Translations under genes and position numbers: made by a program
Notes under the pieces: generated by a model
Database searches by the model: none
What the model was told of the DNA's origin: nothing
What the model saw: the letters and a program-made list of their open reading frames with translations, nothing else
Part shown: one piece after another, positions 35,001-44,019 of the stretch
Layout: the number at the start of each line of letters is the position of its first letter
How positions within the stretch are numbered: the first letter of the stretch is position 1
NCBI RefSeq assembly: GCF_019279795.1
Contig: NC_056749.1
Span: 576,575,549 to 576,639,548, forward strand
Direction: 5' to 3'
DNA: 64,000 bases
Origin: Protopterus annectens
Taxonomy: Eukaryota; Chordata; Ceratodontiformes; Protopteridae

Positions 35001-38000
35001 CATAAATCCTGATTCACAGATAAGAATCTGCATGACTGCACTTGACTGAAAGTCATTGGTTGAGGGTGGAGTAAAGCCTCGCATCTCTAGTTTTGATATA
35101 TTACTTCAGGGGATGTTAGACTTATGGCTTCAACACATTTTTCAGATAATGCGTAGTTTGCAAGACTGGAGGTTGTCAAGTGAGACTTACCCAACCTTGA
35201 CGCTCCATCTGCAGATGGTGGTGTAGCCAGGTATAATCCATGCAGTGTATTAAAACAAGAAACAAAACATACAAAGTGGCATAAACTACTACGCTGCACC
35301 CCTGTGTTTGTCAACAATATCCAAGGGTAGTGATAGGTTCATAGGTAGGTACTAGGCTATCAGCCCAAGGGCCTACGTAAGCCTAGCCAACAAGGTTCCC
35401 TGGCTTACGCCACCCAAGAAAGTTATTTTCCTGTGCCACTGTCGAGCAGAGGCACAGAAGTGATCCCCGGGGTGTATTTCCTATTTCCCATCCACTCATC
35501 AAGATTTTTCTTGAAGAGTGCTAATGAAGAACTTTGCTTGACATAGATGGGTAGCAGGAATCTATCTGTCCAGCATGTCCTGTTTATTGTGTTGACAAGG
35601 TTTAGGTCCCTAGAGCGTGTAGCTTGGAGGGATTGGGATTTCTTTAGGTGTAGCATGTCCAACAGCTCTGGGTTTGACATAGCTTTATATGTTAGGCAGA
35701 GATCACCTCGGAGTAGGCGATATGCTATGGAGTAAAGCTGGAATTTTTTGAAGCGGACAGTGTAGGGCATTTGTTTGAGGCCAGTAATCCTCTTTGTAAG
35801 GTACTTCTGTGGCCTTTCCAGCTGCTGCAGATGCCTTTTGAGGTACATTCCAAAAGGGGCATTGTACTCTATAATGGGTCTAATGAGTGTCGAGTATAGG
35901 GGAACAGTGACCTCTTTTTTCCTGGATGAGAAACCTTTTATGATGTGGTGTGCCACATAGAAGGACTTCCTGACTACTGTGGCGATGTGACTATCAAAGG
36001 AGAGACTACTGTCCACCTGGTTCCCAAGGTCTCTTATCACACATTCGGTGTTAAGTAGATTGCTGCCTATGTGGTAGTTCATGGGTACAGAGGTTTTACC
36101 AAAGGGGATGACACCGCACTTTTTGGCATTGAGCTTGAGGCCATGGCTCTGACACCAGGCATCTGTCTCAGCGAGCCCCTTCTGTAGGATGTCCACATCA
36201 TTTGGGGACTTGACTATGGCTCCTAGTTTGCAGTTATCTGCGAACTTTGTTAGCCAGAGGCCTTCTGTGTTAGCCTGTACTTCAGAGAAGTAGATACCAA
36301 ACAGGAGAGGTCCCAGGACAGAACCCTGTGGTACTCCACTTGTCACTGCTTTGAGGTCAGATTTGGAGTCTGCAACTTTTACAGTGTGGGTTCTGTCAGT
36401 GAGCCAGTTGGCAACCCATCTTGTGACGTAGGGATTTATACCTAGTTTAGTGAGTTTGAGCTATAATTCCAGAATGGGGGATTGTGTCGAAAGCCTTGGC
36501 GAGGTCAAGATAGGCTGTGTGAACCACCTTACCCTCATCTACAGCTTTGGTGACTGTCTCAAAGAAGTCGATCAGGTTCAGGAGGCATGATCTGCCTTTC
36601 ACAAACCCGGACTGGGTGGGATCCAGAGTTTGGAGGTTACCAGTGTCTTTGTTTGAGTTCCATGATGATACGTTCCATGGCCTTGCAGACCAGGCTTGTC
36701 AGGCTAATAAGTCGATAGTTCCCAGGATCAGTGGTGGCTCCACCTTTGTGGAGTGGGATAACTGTTGCTGTGCGCCATTCAGTGGGCACAAAGCCTGATG
36801 CGAGGCTATTATTGAACATGGTGCTTAAGTGGGGTGCCAGTTCGTTCTGAAGTTCATGTAAAACGCAGCCTGGGATGTTGTCTGGTCCCATGGATGCTGT
36901 GTTTTTGGCTTCAGAGAGTGCAGCTTTTACCTGCGTAGTTGTGATTACAGGGACTCTGCATTATTCCTGTATAGATGTAGGCCTTTAGGGGGTGAGGAGG
37001 GGTAAAGTTAGCACTGAACCTATCTGCCAGGATGTTGGCAATGTCAGTTGGTTCTGTAATTTTCGTGCCTTTGTGCTGTAACTCAGAGCAGATCTGGGTG
37101 TTGCCATCGAGATTCTTGACATAGCTATAGAATGCTTTGAGGTTGTTCTTAGAATTAGTGGCGATTTTGTTTTCGTAGCTAGCTTTGGAGGATCTTATAA
37201 GGGATCTCAGCTTATTATTGAGGCTGACCAGGGAGCTCCTCCACTCATGGGATTTTACTCTCTTTTGCAACAGTTTCTTTCTTCTGTTGTACAGTTTGTT
37301 TATGGCAGGGGACCACCAGATTGGCTTCCTTTTTTTGGAGGATATCGTCTTGGTTCTGTTTGGGATAGCATGATCCATGCACTCGTGTATGTGCTTAGAG
37401 TGCATTTGTGTAGGATTCAGCAGTTGTAACTGTATTGTCCATCTGCATGGGTGTCATGAAGTTCACCACTTCTGTCTTAAGAAGCATGAAGTTGGCTTTG
37501 GAGAAATTTTTTACTGTGGTTTCCTTAATGGGGGGGATATCAAGGGTAATTAGCTTATGGTCGGATCGGATCAACGAGGAGTTGAATTCAGGTGTGGAAC
37601 ACCGGTCACTCATGTTGGTAATGACTAGGTCTAGGATATTGCTGCCCCTGGTGGGGGTGTGGATAAGTTGATCCAGGGCATTGGAGTTTATGAATTCCAG
37701 AAAGCGTTGAGCTAAGGAGTTGGTACACGAGTAGTTTTCCCAGTTAATGGTGGGGTTGTTGATGTTGCTCATTATTAGATGAACCCTAATATTTTCCAGT
37801 ACATCAAGAAAAGAGGAGTGGGCATCCTGGGGCATGGTGGGGGATCTGTAGCAAGCTAAAATTTGGATTGCAGTTTTGCCCAGAGTTAGTCGCACTTGGA
37901 TAACCTCAGATGCATTATGCTGAGCAACTAGCCTGGAGGTGTGGATATCCTTAATGAATATGGACACACCTCCGCCTTTGGTGTTTCGGTCCAGGTTACA

Positions 38001-41000
38001 TGGCCGAAAAGTGTGGTATGAGTTATAGCCTGGTAGTGCAGGGGTGCTCTCTGGAGCCTTGAACCAGGTCTCAGCATTACCCTCAGTTTTTGCTTGCCTG
38101 TTCCTGTTACGGTGGTGAATTTGTTATTTGAACCTTGCCTAAAAAAGGCACTATAGGGGCAGCAAGAGCCTTAGCCAGTATCCAGAATCCCAGGGGCGAC
38201 AGGTGCTGGCCATCTGTGGCAAAGCATCGTGGTCTGTCGACCATAGAGGAGTATTGTTGAGGTAAGGCATTCTGGTTTGTGTGTTCATTGGTTTGCATCA
38301 ATCCCCAAACTTAGAAATTCCTTGTAAAAGTTAATGATTCTGATTTGAAGGAGAGAGAATGAAGCCATCCATATGACTTAAGAATTCTCTTAAGTCAGCT
38401 GATGCAGAAGAACATTTCAGTTGTTTTATGGACAGGTAGTTTTGTTCTGTCATTTAGATGTGTCTTGTGTGCTGTCAGTTTGCGTCTGCAGAAGTTGAAC
38501 ACTGTCACTGAATAATGAGCGAGTTCTATGGTGTATGTCATTTATGTAGCTTTAAGCAGGTGCTTAGACCTGAATTTGTTTATTCCTTTTTCCCTGAGCT
38601 GATATGACCTCAGATGTACTATAGTTAGAGGTATGGGTCCAGTCATAATGCAAATCATTTGGTAAGCTGTACTTTCTAATCTATATAAAATTGTTGAACA
38701 TGGAGACTGCAAAGTGGTCCATGGTAGGTTTGTAGCAGTGTACTTATATTCTCTTTTTAAACATATACCCTTGAGTAGTACGATAGGGTTACACTTACCA
38801 GTTCAAAACAAATCAACATAGCTAATGGTTAAGTACGTATAATAATTTGTAACTGACAAAACCTATGTGTACATTATGGCGGCAGTCTGGTTTATATGGG
38901 GAAGTATAAAGCACTCTTGATATCTATGGGGCGTTCACAACTTCTCTGTCATTTGAGAGAGGCTCACTTTGCCAATTCTAAAACTTCTGCTATATGCCAA
39001 TGAGATTAGTGTGAATTCCTCTACTTTGTCAGATCTACTGAGTGCAAGCAGATTGAGAAAGAATTGGTCAGGTTTTTGAGTTTTAGTTTTATCGGTTAAT
39101 GATGATCGTTCCAAACTTCTTGAAAATAAGACCACAAAATGCTCCAAGAGTTGCTGTACTGAACAGTTCTTTACTGCAATGTTCAGTGCTTTCAACCCCT
39201 AACACAGGAACTTCATCAGAACAATAAAACAACCACCAGATCACCAAGTACATAAAACATTCCTACTGATACTTCTATTCAAAAACATCCAATAAACACT
39301 CCTCATTTTATCCTTTGTGATTTAAAGCAACAGCCGCACCAAAAATGCTAGTATATTGGACATACTCTTAAGAGTGTTAGTGTATTATAGTGCTACAACT
39401 TGAACGACATCTCCAAACTCATTGCAAATAAAATAAAAAATATATAAAAAATAAATATTTTTAAATGCTCATAATTCGCCAGCTCTGAATGATACGCTGT
39501 CCATCAACTATCTTTTGAAGTTAAGATCTTATGATATACAAATTATTTTATGTCTTTTCCTTTTTATGTAAATGAGGGTGTTGATTTGAATATTTACCTT
39601 ATAGTAATTTGTATATCGTAAGATCTTAACTTCAAAAGACAGTTGATGGACAGCATATCATTCAGAGCTGGCTAATTCTAAGCATTTAAAAATAATTGCC
39701 ACCTTAGCTCTTTTTTCTCAACTAATTCAGACCAAAGGCCACCTCTAGGGTACCTAGGAATATGTTAATTGACAAAGAACAAAAATTTGTGGACATAATT
39801 GAGGTTGTGTGTGTGTGTATACATATAAGGCATTACTTGTTATCTCTTTTGCAATATCGTACAGATGCCCACCATATATATGCAATCTCTGTCATTCGGC
39901 CCATAAAACTGAAACTCAAAAACCTAACCAAATGTTTCTGCTAGCAAACAGCCACCAAATTACCTTGTACATATAACATTCCAGCTTGTGTGTTTTTAGT
40001 TGGCTTTGCCGACTTCATTTCCTATGCTGAAAATTTCCTAACTTGTAAGTAGGCTTTGGGGATTATTCCAAACTGAAGAGATCTGCTATTTAAGGGTGGG
40101 TGTAGACAAAATGTTTGGGTATGTTCTGAACTTAAAATACAGTATTTTAAAACCTGTGATAAATGACATCAGTGACAATTTAATTTTCAGATTTGTAGAA
40201 GTAAAATTGTTTGAGAGTTCACATGCTCTTACAACTTAGTTATGTAGCCGTCTATATTTAAATGCATTCAGCCTACACGTGATTGTTATTGGCTTACATG
40301 TGATAGTTGAAGTCTGTATGGTTTATCAGAATAAATTTAATTTGTTCTTTTTCCTCTTCTAGGCACTTTAATCACAGTGTTGTGTGTTGTTCTGGCGTTG
40401 TGTTCTAAACCGATTCTAAACGGATGTCCTGGGTGGATTGCTGTGTCGGTAGTTTTGATTGTTCTCATTGGAGTTGTTACCGCTGTAGTGTGGAGGCAGC
40501 CAGAAAGCAAAGTGTACCTCAGCTTCAAGGTAAGGAAGTATGGATAATGTGGCCTTTTACAAGCAGTCATGATCGTCTGGATTTGGTTTAATTAAATTAA
40601 ATGCAGTTTGCAGTTAAACAGTAGATAGCAACAGACTTATCAAACGTAGCTATCTCCATACAAGCAAAAAGATTTTGCTGCTAGCAATAGTTTCCTTGTT
40701 GTAAAGTAACATTCCTGATTTTTCTAAGGTGAAGTTACTACTTTTTAACTGAAGAACACATTTCTGATTAAATGCCTTTTGGGGTCTCCTCACCAAAAAT
40801 GGCCATTACTTTTGCTGGAACACCTGTCAAAAGATTTCCTGAAAGGATGAATAGTACATCTCCTTTGATTAATGTGTAGATTAGTATTAACATATCTGTA
40901 AACTAGCTATGCAGTAAATTACTTTGAAAGTACTTGTGGTAACCAGGAGTTACTTTGGTCTGACACTTTTTTTTTTCTGTTCTGTAGGTTCCTTTACTAC

Positions 41001-42253
41001 CCATTCTTCCAATAATAAGTGTATTTGTGAACCTCTACCTCATGATGCAGCTAGATTTAGCTACCTGGGCCCGATTTGGCGTCTGGATGTTAATAGGTAA
41101 ATATTTGTACATTTCAGTAGATTAAGTTCTTAGAAATGTTTGTAACTTCTTCTGGTGATAGAAGAGAGTTGGTGTCTTCCTTTTTGTTACTAAAGCAATG
41201 TACTGTGTTGTCATAGCAGACCTCATTTGATTAATTAATGTAGACCTCCCTATTTGATCAGAGTGAGCTGTTTTGCACAGTTCATATAACTGCACTACCA
41301 AGTCTAAGAGTGGTGTTCATGTATTGTTTACATTTTCAAGTTGCTAACCTGTTCTGTAAACCATGTGTCTTTTCGAATTACACAGGTGTTATGCTTAGTT
41401 TTGAGTGGTCCTCCAACCTAATCTGTTATGGTGAGCAAGACACATAACTATAGTATTGTTTTCATCAAGGTAATGCAGCACACCTTTGTATGTCTAGTAC
41501 CACAAGCAGTACTAATCAATCATGGGAAGGAGCGTTAGGAAAAATGTTATCTATATTGTAAACGTAAGCAACAGAAGTCAATGGATAGCCGCTGTGTCAT
41601 TAGTCTTAATAATAATTGGTGTGTGCTGGTAGAATAATCACAGTATAATTGCTGTGACTGGAAAATAACTGCAGATAATATGTTGAAGAGTTAGATGTGC
41701 TGTCATTGTTGGGGGGGGGGGGAATAGACCTCACAGTTCAGTAAATCACTAAAGGAGCAATTGTAGACCTTAGATGTATTCAGTCCAGGACCTTCAAAGC
41801 AGGAGACCTCCATATGTGTTACAGGAAGATATATTCTCAGAATGTGACTGGTGCAGCTATGTAGGCATGCATTCTTTTGTTTGTAATGGCAAAATTTATC
41901 TTGTTGAGTTGTAAGCCAGAGTTGTGGCATAAGGAGGTGAGACAATGCAGCTGTTTTTGTTGTTTACAGTTGTTCCCAGTTTGATTTGCAGTATTTATTA
42001 CAGTATTTTCAACCACTTCACATGAGTTCATTCATACAAGACTAACAAGTATTTTGGAGGTAAACTTTGCATAACACTGCTGTAATTGTTTAAGTTTCCT
42101 AATCTAAGTTATGAGAAATTAATATAACTTGATTGTATATTTTTTTCTCTAGGGTTCCTGATTTACTTTCTGTATGGAATGTGGCATAGCTTTGATAAGA
42201 CTTCTAATGATGAGGAACCTACTCTTCTTTCCAAAGGTCCAAGTTATACTTGA
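19969..42253 (+). CDS. SLC7A3: Cationic amino acid transporter, SLC7A3-like (CAT family), 3' eight exons
   Basis: Exons at 19969-20052, 27370-27592, 31880-32019, 34182-34284, 34609-34811, 40363-40529, 40988-41096 and 42153-42253. All visible introns begin GT and end AG. Phases match, and the joined frame gives 375 residues plus TGA, about the C-terminal 60% of a ~620-residue CAT. CAT proteins are plasma-membrane carriers of arginine, lysine and ornithine (APC superfamily, 14 membrane helices). The part here covers roughly TM6/7 to TM14. CAT hallmarks are [51 protein letters not shown] and [11 protein letters not shown]. The short TM10-11 loop, LRYQPDQ, LFFP and SGHLVYFC favour SLC7A3. WRQPESK and [11 protein letters not shown] are also like SLC7A1. 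Only one copy of the exon that is alternative in SLC7A2 is present. Upstream exons lie in or beyond the gap. Confidence 0.92.
20053..20668 (+). other. Intron sequence before the DIRS insertion
   Basis: About 615 bp of AT-rich intron. I see no gene or recognisable element in it. A DIRS left end starts at about 20669. Confidence 0.7.
20669..20830 (+). repeat. DIRS 1 left inverted terminal repeat
   Basis: Reverse complement of 26831-27021, sharing for example CCACTACTTCCCCAGATCT and CCTATCTCGCCTACATTCTG in inverted form. It ends in the leader near TTTGCCGC. Confidence 0.9.
21305..23461 (+). CDS. DIRS 1 gag-like ORF (fossil part)
   Basis: Open frame of about 718 residues from ATG 21305. It starts with a cysteine cluster (CTKCGY, then CVYCLG and CSVCHAF at residues ~12-50), likely zinc binding. 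A long Ser/Pro/Ala-rich low-complexity stretch follows (to ~residue 420), then a conserved helical C-terminal half. The same N-terminal cluster and C-terminal block ([19 protein letters not shown]) occur in the DIRS at 56705. GC content is far above that of the surrounding intron. Confidence 0.8.
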   Translation: MSKEHRPSGFKKCTKCGYKMSITDDHSLCVYCLGPKHLQESCSVCHAFSSRVLQERKNKLILKGMITPSFEEALSSSPSPSRKKKSSAPTSPSEPTAKKSRQASPSAPRTSEPRSERSASVPPASTPLSSEPSARASRGGSPSSAPMVSEPRKVAHSDSSTLAPKSPSAPREIAVLVEPPSAPILLETIRSRSPSLSEPAEKSTRARSVSSRSSRMSDSDIDRVLQRLFQSPVFQKLVSAPAQSAPEPIVHPVVLVPPPTASAPLESVLVEPVEVFGSAPTLTPTPTFGSEFGTRTSSVGPGGDASGPMLSVPSLPLGASAAGVPSTVVASGSDLPRTRGGGGPAFRAMRSALAKSSLATSTISPAPSFGMETSSFVVPLSQDSGALGPEVTPIGDSSLPGGPSEASSEEPPRKRQCKRKHVDSPESLTSDTDLDDAEGSPKSSSDDVSFVDILEILKQRGDWQSKPPSAEESVFLKAFGAQPSASWVSPPFDELLDLISRRVWEHPDSVEPVPARPNKFLSAPPPEKEFLSKGVAVDALVVASATQQDVAEASTSVHPPNKESRSMDRYGKRTLTSAAFTLRSLNYLTHFTRLQRDLVKELSDTLSGNLPEQLAQTVSSQLATLSSISNSSMRLISYAAEGASRAAGTGVALRRQAWLRLCHFAEAFKSSFADPPFDGSSLFGPKVKDTLTRCEQEGKTLTALGAWFSTPFRPYSQG
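23741..25228 (+). pseudogene. DIRS 1 reverse transcriptase and RNase H region (fossil part)
   Basis: Recognised by [21 protein letters not shown], the catalytic YLDDW box and an RNase H block with [12 protein letters not shown] and [17 protein letters not shown]. Domain order RT then RNase H then recombinase is that of DIRS. Broken. Confidence 0.88.
25533..26596 (+). pseudogene. DIRS 1 tyrosine recombinase region (fossil part)
   Basis: Matches the recombinase region of the DIRS at 56705. Landmarks are [14 protein letters not shown] in the N-terminal arm, [14 protein letters not shown] around the first catalytic Arg, and [12 protein letters not shown] with [10 protein letters not shown] near the C-terminal end. 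In DIRS elements this enzyme inserts a circular DNA intermediate, so no integrase and no target duplication are expected. Broken. Confidence 0.88.
26607..26706 (+). repeat. DIRS 1 internal complementary region
   Basis: 26607-26651 is the reverse complement of the left element end, and ~26650-26706 the reverse complement of the right end. They are fused at CATAACATCTTTTAG. This region is thought to template joining of the cDNA ends into a circle, and it fixes the true ends of the element at about 20669 and 27021. Confidence 0.9.
26831..27021 (+). repeat. DIRS 1 right inverted terminal repeat
   Basis: Inverted copy of 20669-20830 plus an extra ~40-bp outer extension (GGATCCTAAACATC…) matched only by the internal complementary region, as is usual for DIRS right ends. 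Confidence 0.9.
27022..27369 (+). other. Intron sequence after the DIRS insertion
   Basis: About 350 bp of intron ending in a pyrimidine-rich tract and the acceptor CTTACTAG before 27370. No gene or element seen. Confidence 0.7.
27370..27592 (+). CDS. SLC7A3: SLC7A3-like exon 2 of those visible
   Basis: Completes GEE and encodes the following TM7 ([19 protein letters not shown]), the extracellular loop with [17 protein letters not shown], and the start of TM8 ([11 protein letters not shown]). Acceptor TACTAG, donor GTAGGA at 27593, ends in phase 2. RSIPIGI and SPLPEAF resemble SLC7A3. Confidence 0.96.
27757..27840. repeat. 42-bp tandem duplication in the intron
   Basis: GTATACTGGCCTCATTTTGT occurs at 27761 and again at 27803, each followed by a GATGCCTTCCATTT-type sequence. 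The second copy overlaps the left edge of a shortened DIRS element, which makes that edge uncertain by tens of bases. Confidence 0.85.
27825..30945 (+). mobile_element. DIRS-type element 2, internally deleted fossil with a LINE piece inside
   Basis: Left ITR ~27825-27990, right ITR ~30768-30945 and an internal complementary region at ~30550-30665 (GCAGTATTCAT motif three times, in both orientations) define a DIRS. Between them lies a decayed gag-like region (about 28150-29675), recognisable by [16 protein letters not shown] with CLFCLG, and [18 protein letters not shown], RNase H and recombinase are absent. A CR1-like LINE fragment occupies 29676-30480. The ends resemble those of the DIRS at 56705 more than those of DIRS 1. 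Broken many times and older than the other two. Confidence 0.8.
29676..30480 (-). mobile_element. CR1-like LINE 3' fragment inside DIRS 2
   Basis: On the minus strand, RT C-terminal sequence ([36 protein letters not shown]) followed by the family's 3' tail with GGCTAGGCTTATAAA. The tail lies at 29676-29730. More diverged than the copies at 35336 and 51717. The RT upstream portion is missing (5' truncation). Confidence 0.8.
30946..31879 (+). other. Intron stretch without recognised features
   Basis: AT-rich intron sequence. It ends with a pyrimidine-rich tract and the acceptor TCTATCAG at 31879. No element recognised. Confidence 0.65.
31880..32019 (+). CDS. SLC7A3: SLC7A3-like exon 3 of those visible
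   Basis: Encodes [19 protein letters not shown] and on to [14 protein letters not shown], i.e. TM8 and the cytoplasmic loop that in SLC7A2 is made by mutually exclusive exons and sets substrate affinity. I find no second version of this exon in either flanking intron. The sequence is of the high-affinity, CAT-1/CAT-3 type. Donor GTGAGG at 32020, ends in phase 1. Confidence 0.96.
32270..32790. repeat. Imperfect direct repeat (~240 bp, two copies)
   Basis: GTGTCACCCACACACTGGAG at ~32262 followed by TTTTCATTAATA, TTTTAACAAAA and TGACTCTGAGG recurs from ~32603 as GTGTCACCAACAGTGGAG, TTTCCATTAATAG, TTTTAACAAAA and TGACCCAGAGG. Divergence is large. No coding potential and no family recognised. Confidence 0.55.
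32845..32950. repeat. ~70-bp diverged tandem duplication
   Basis: AAGTTACATATTTTAAGTCTCAT near 32851 is repeated as AAGTTGCATATTGTAAGTCTCAA near 32921, each followed by ATCTGCATT or ATCAGCATT-like sequence. Confidence 0.7.
33060..33336. mobile_element. MITE-like element with ~32-bp terminal inverted repeats
   Basis: Left end GGGCCAGATTCAGTAACACC continuing to CTGTACA (33060-33095) is mirrored by TGTACACTTAGTATAGGC running to AAATCCCAGGG (33302-33336), about 80% matched. The 277-bp length and lack of coding fit a non-autonomous DNA transposon. No clear target duplication is visible, so the superfamily is undetermined. Confidence 0.6.
33337..34181 (+). other. Intron stretch without recognised features
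   Basis: Intron, with a T-rich tract and acceptor GTCTTGCAG ending at 34181. No element recognised. Confidence 0.6.
34182..34284 (+). CDS. SLC7A3: SLC7A3-like exon 4 of those visible
   Basis: Encodes [20 protein letters not shown] and on through [15 protein letters not shown], i.e. TM9-TM10 with the family motif [11 protein letters not shown]. Donor GTATGG at 34285. The last codon (Arg) is split across the intron. Confidence 0.96.
34609..34811 (+). CDS. SLC7A3: SLC7A3-like exon 5 of those visible (variable cytoplasmic loop)
   Basis: Encodes [11 protein letters not shown], an acidic and Ser/Asn-rich loop, then [12 protein letters not shown] and the start of TM11 ([12 protein letters not shown]). 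The loop between TM10 and TM11 is the least conserved part of CATs. Its short length, YQPDQ and LFFP favour SLC7A3 over SLC7A1. Acceptor CACTGCAG, donor GTAAGT at 34812. The preceding intron is only 324 bp. Confidence 0.95.
34812..35335 (+). other. Intron stretch before the LINE
   Basis: About 520 bp of intron. No gene or element recognised. It is bounded on the right by the 3' end of a minus-strand CR1-like LINE. Confidence 0.6.
35336..38300 (-). mobile_element. CR1-like LINE, 5' truncated in ORF1 (antisense in intron)
   Basis: Minus strand, 5' to 3'. The ORF1 C-terminus is at 38301-38107 ([16 protein letters not shown], the Asp-x-x-His block of an SGNH esterase). The ORF2 endonuclease region is at ~38106-37395 ([13 protein letters not shown]). 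Linker and RT follow (37405-36911, 36891-36637, then 36346-35423 with [16 protein letters not shown]). The 3' tail ends GGTTCATAGG at 35336. The RT catalytic box reads FADN instead of FADD. ORF2 is split into at least four frames, so this copy is dead. Two other pieces of evidence for family: the tail matches 47500-47607 and 51717-51837, and the order esterase ORF1, APE-type nuclease, RT is that of CR1/L2-type LINEs. Confidence 0.88.
38301..39063 (+). other. Intron stretch without recognised features
   Basis: About 760 bp of AT-rich intron. No gene or known repeat recognised. Confidence 0.55.
39064..39945. mobile_element. Foldback element with nested inverted repeats
   Basis: Outer arms: TTGGTCAGGTTTTTGAG running to TTTTATCGG (39064-39097) mirrors 39895-39932. 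Inner arms: 39452-39545 and 39605-39695 form an almost perfect ~92-bp hairpin (AGCTCTGAATGATACG paired with ATATCATTCAGAGCT) around a ~59-bp loop. No coding potential. It resembles a foldback or MITE-type DNA element. Further weak direct similarity links 39228-39264 with 39945-39982 (ACCACCAGATCACC versus GCCACCAAATTACC). Confidence 0.65.
39946..40362 (+). other. Intron end
   Basis: About 415 bp of intron ending in TTTTTCCTCTTCTAG, a strong pyrimidine tract and acceptor. Nothing else seen. Confidence 0.7.
40363..40529 (+). CDS. SLC7A3: SLC7A3-like exon 6 of those visible
   Basis: Encodes the rest of TM11 ([13 protein letters not shown]), a short loop, TM12 ([20 protein letters not shown]) and the conserved WRQPESK cytoplasmic turn, ending SFK. 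Donor GTAAGG at 40530, phase 0. Confidence 0.96.
40988..41096 (+). CDS. SLC7A3: SLC7A3-like exon 7 of those visible
   Basis: Encodes TM13 ([18 protein letters not shown]), MMQLDLATW and the start of TM14 ([10 protein letters not shown]). Acceptor TTCTGTAG, donor GTAAAT at 41097, phase 1. Confidence 0.96.
42153..42253 (+). CDS. SLC7A3: SLC7A3-like last coding exon
   Basis: Finishes TM14 ([13 protein letters not shown]) and encodes a short, acidic cytoplasmic tail ([20 protein letters not shown]) ending in TGA at 42251-42253. The 20-residue tail is shorter than that of human CATs. Acceptor TTTTCTCTAG. Confidence 0.96.
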
Positions 42254-44019
42254 CCTAATCTGCCTGATTTAAATACATCATGGGGTAAAGCTGGTCTGTA
42301 AGCTGCACATTTGTTGAGGAAAGCTGCACATTTGTCAAGGATAAATCATAACGCCCCTTGACAGTTATGGAGTTGCATCAACAGAACCAAGCTGGAGACA
42401 ATACTGCAGTGTCCTGTCATAAGAAGAATGGGCTTGTCCTTCACTCCAGTCATTGTTTGAGAGAGTTAATTCAGGTTGAATTATTTTCTGAAGTGACAGA
42501 TTCCAAACACCATTCAAATTTACATGGTGAAAGCTATCCATCAGACTTCTAAAATTTTTAAAAGAGTTTCTTGCAGTTCTGTCCCCAAAAGAGGCACTTT
42601 TCATACCAGAACATCAGTCTCAGATTTTAATTGCCTGGTCAGGATTTGAATGGATACAAAACAGTTTTTTAGTGAAGTATAGTGTGGCTGGATTAAGTGT
42701 TATCTCAGAAGATAGAACTCACTATTTTTACAAAGTTTCAGATAGATTGGTTTGAAAGATTAATAGATGGAATTTTGAATTAAAAAAAAAAAAGAAAAAT
42801 GTACTTTTTATATTTATGGTTAGTGTTTTTCTATTTATCTGTTTGTCAAGTGTGTTCTTTAGGTAACTTATTGAGAGGGTGTGCAGTTTATTTCTCTGTG
42901 CACATAAAACACACAACCAATCTGCATCATTTCCTTTTTAAAGCTACCACTTTTTTATAGTTTGCTTTAATTTTCTGTTTTTCCCATCTTGTGTGCCATA
43001 GTCAAATTGTTGTCAAGTTTCTTTTCTAAACAGAAATGTGTAAAGGTTATTAAGTCACTGAACATTTGTATTCCTTTTTTTCTGTACCCTAACTAGCTTA
43101 AGACTTTTCTGATTGTTTTGATTCCTTGTAGACTCTACATTTCTGTTTTAAGAACTGTAGATAGCAAAGTTTTGTAAATGGTCTGTTCATACTTGAGTAA
43201 ATGATTAGAATGGCATTTGTTTTTTCCTCTTACTTATTGTTTATTTGCCATTTTTGCCGTTGTGTATTGTAAAACATTTGTACGTTAAGTAAAATGTATG
43301 CATTTTTCTACTGTTTTTTTTTTTTTTTAATTATGCCTAAGGTTTTATGGTTCACTGGACGTTGGTATTCCATACTGATTTGTCTGGCTGTCTTGGACTT
43401 TCAGTGGTTCCGGTAATGACTAATACTGTACATATTTTCTGACTTGGTACCAGAGTTGTTGAGCAAAATGGGACACCTTTTGATCAATCACCTTTTTGTA
43501 ATAAGCAGATTTCACCTGCTTTTACATAGTCCATACACTTATAACCATTTCACTTTTTTGAAAGTTATGTCATTTGGCATTATACTGACAGCAGGATTTT
43601 GCTTCAGTATAAACTTTGCATTACTGCCCTTATTACATATTTCTTATTTTTTTGGTTAGCCCTCATATAAACTAGATTAGGTTCAGCCTGTTATGTGCAT
43701 GTTGTTGTGTGTTTTGAGGGAGAGATTTACAAATGTGTGCTGTGATAGGCAAGTCCTGTACTCTTCTGCTATTCTAGACCTGTGATGGTAATAGAAATTC
43801 TGTTTTGAAATCCGTATCCCAATACCAATATCCTATTGCAGTAAGGAACTTACACTCTAACTTACATTTTTAGTTGTAACTTGTAACAAATGTATTCATA
43901 TTTTAACTGTGTAAGCGATCTGTTGGTTAGCCTGGACCCTCTTCAGCCATATGGACAAAAGCACATGCACTATATGGGGGAATATTTGATCACGGGGCAC
44001 AAAGTCATTATTTAACTAT
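42254..44019 (+). other. Probable 3' UTR and downstream flank
   Basis: About 1.8 kb without open frames of note, rich in T and A runs. I see no AATAAA. ATTAAA at 42779-42784 is the nearest variant signal but sits on a genomic A-run. The end of the mRNA cannot be placed. The stretch ends where a decayed + strand LINE begins. Confidence 0.5.

Noticed and set aside
42779-42784. ATTAAA as the transporter's polyadenylation signal
   Set aside because: It merges with a genomic A-run, with no downstream GT-rich element clearly placed. Left undecided rather than called.
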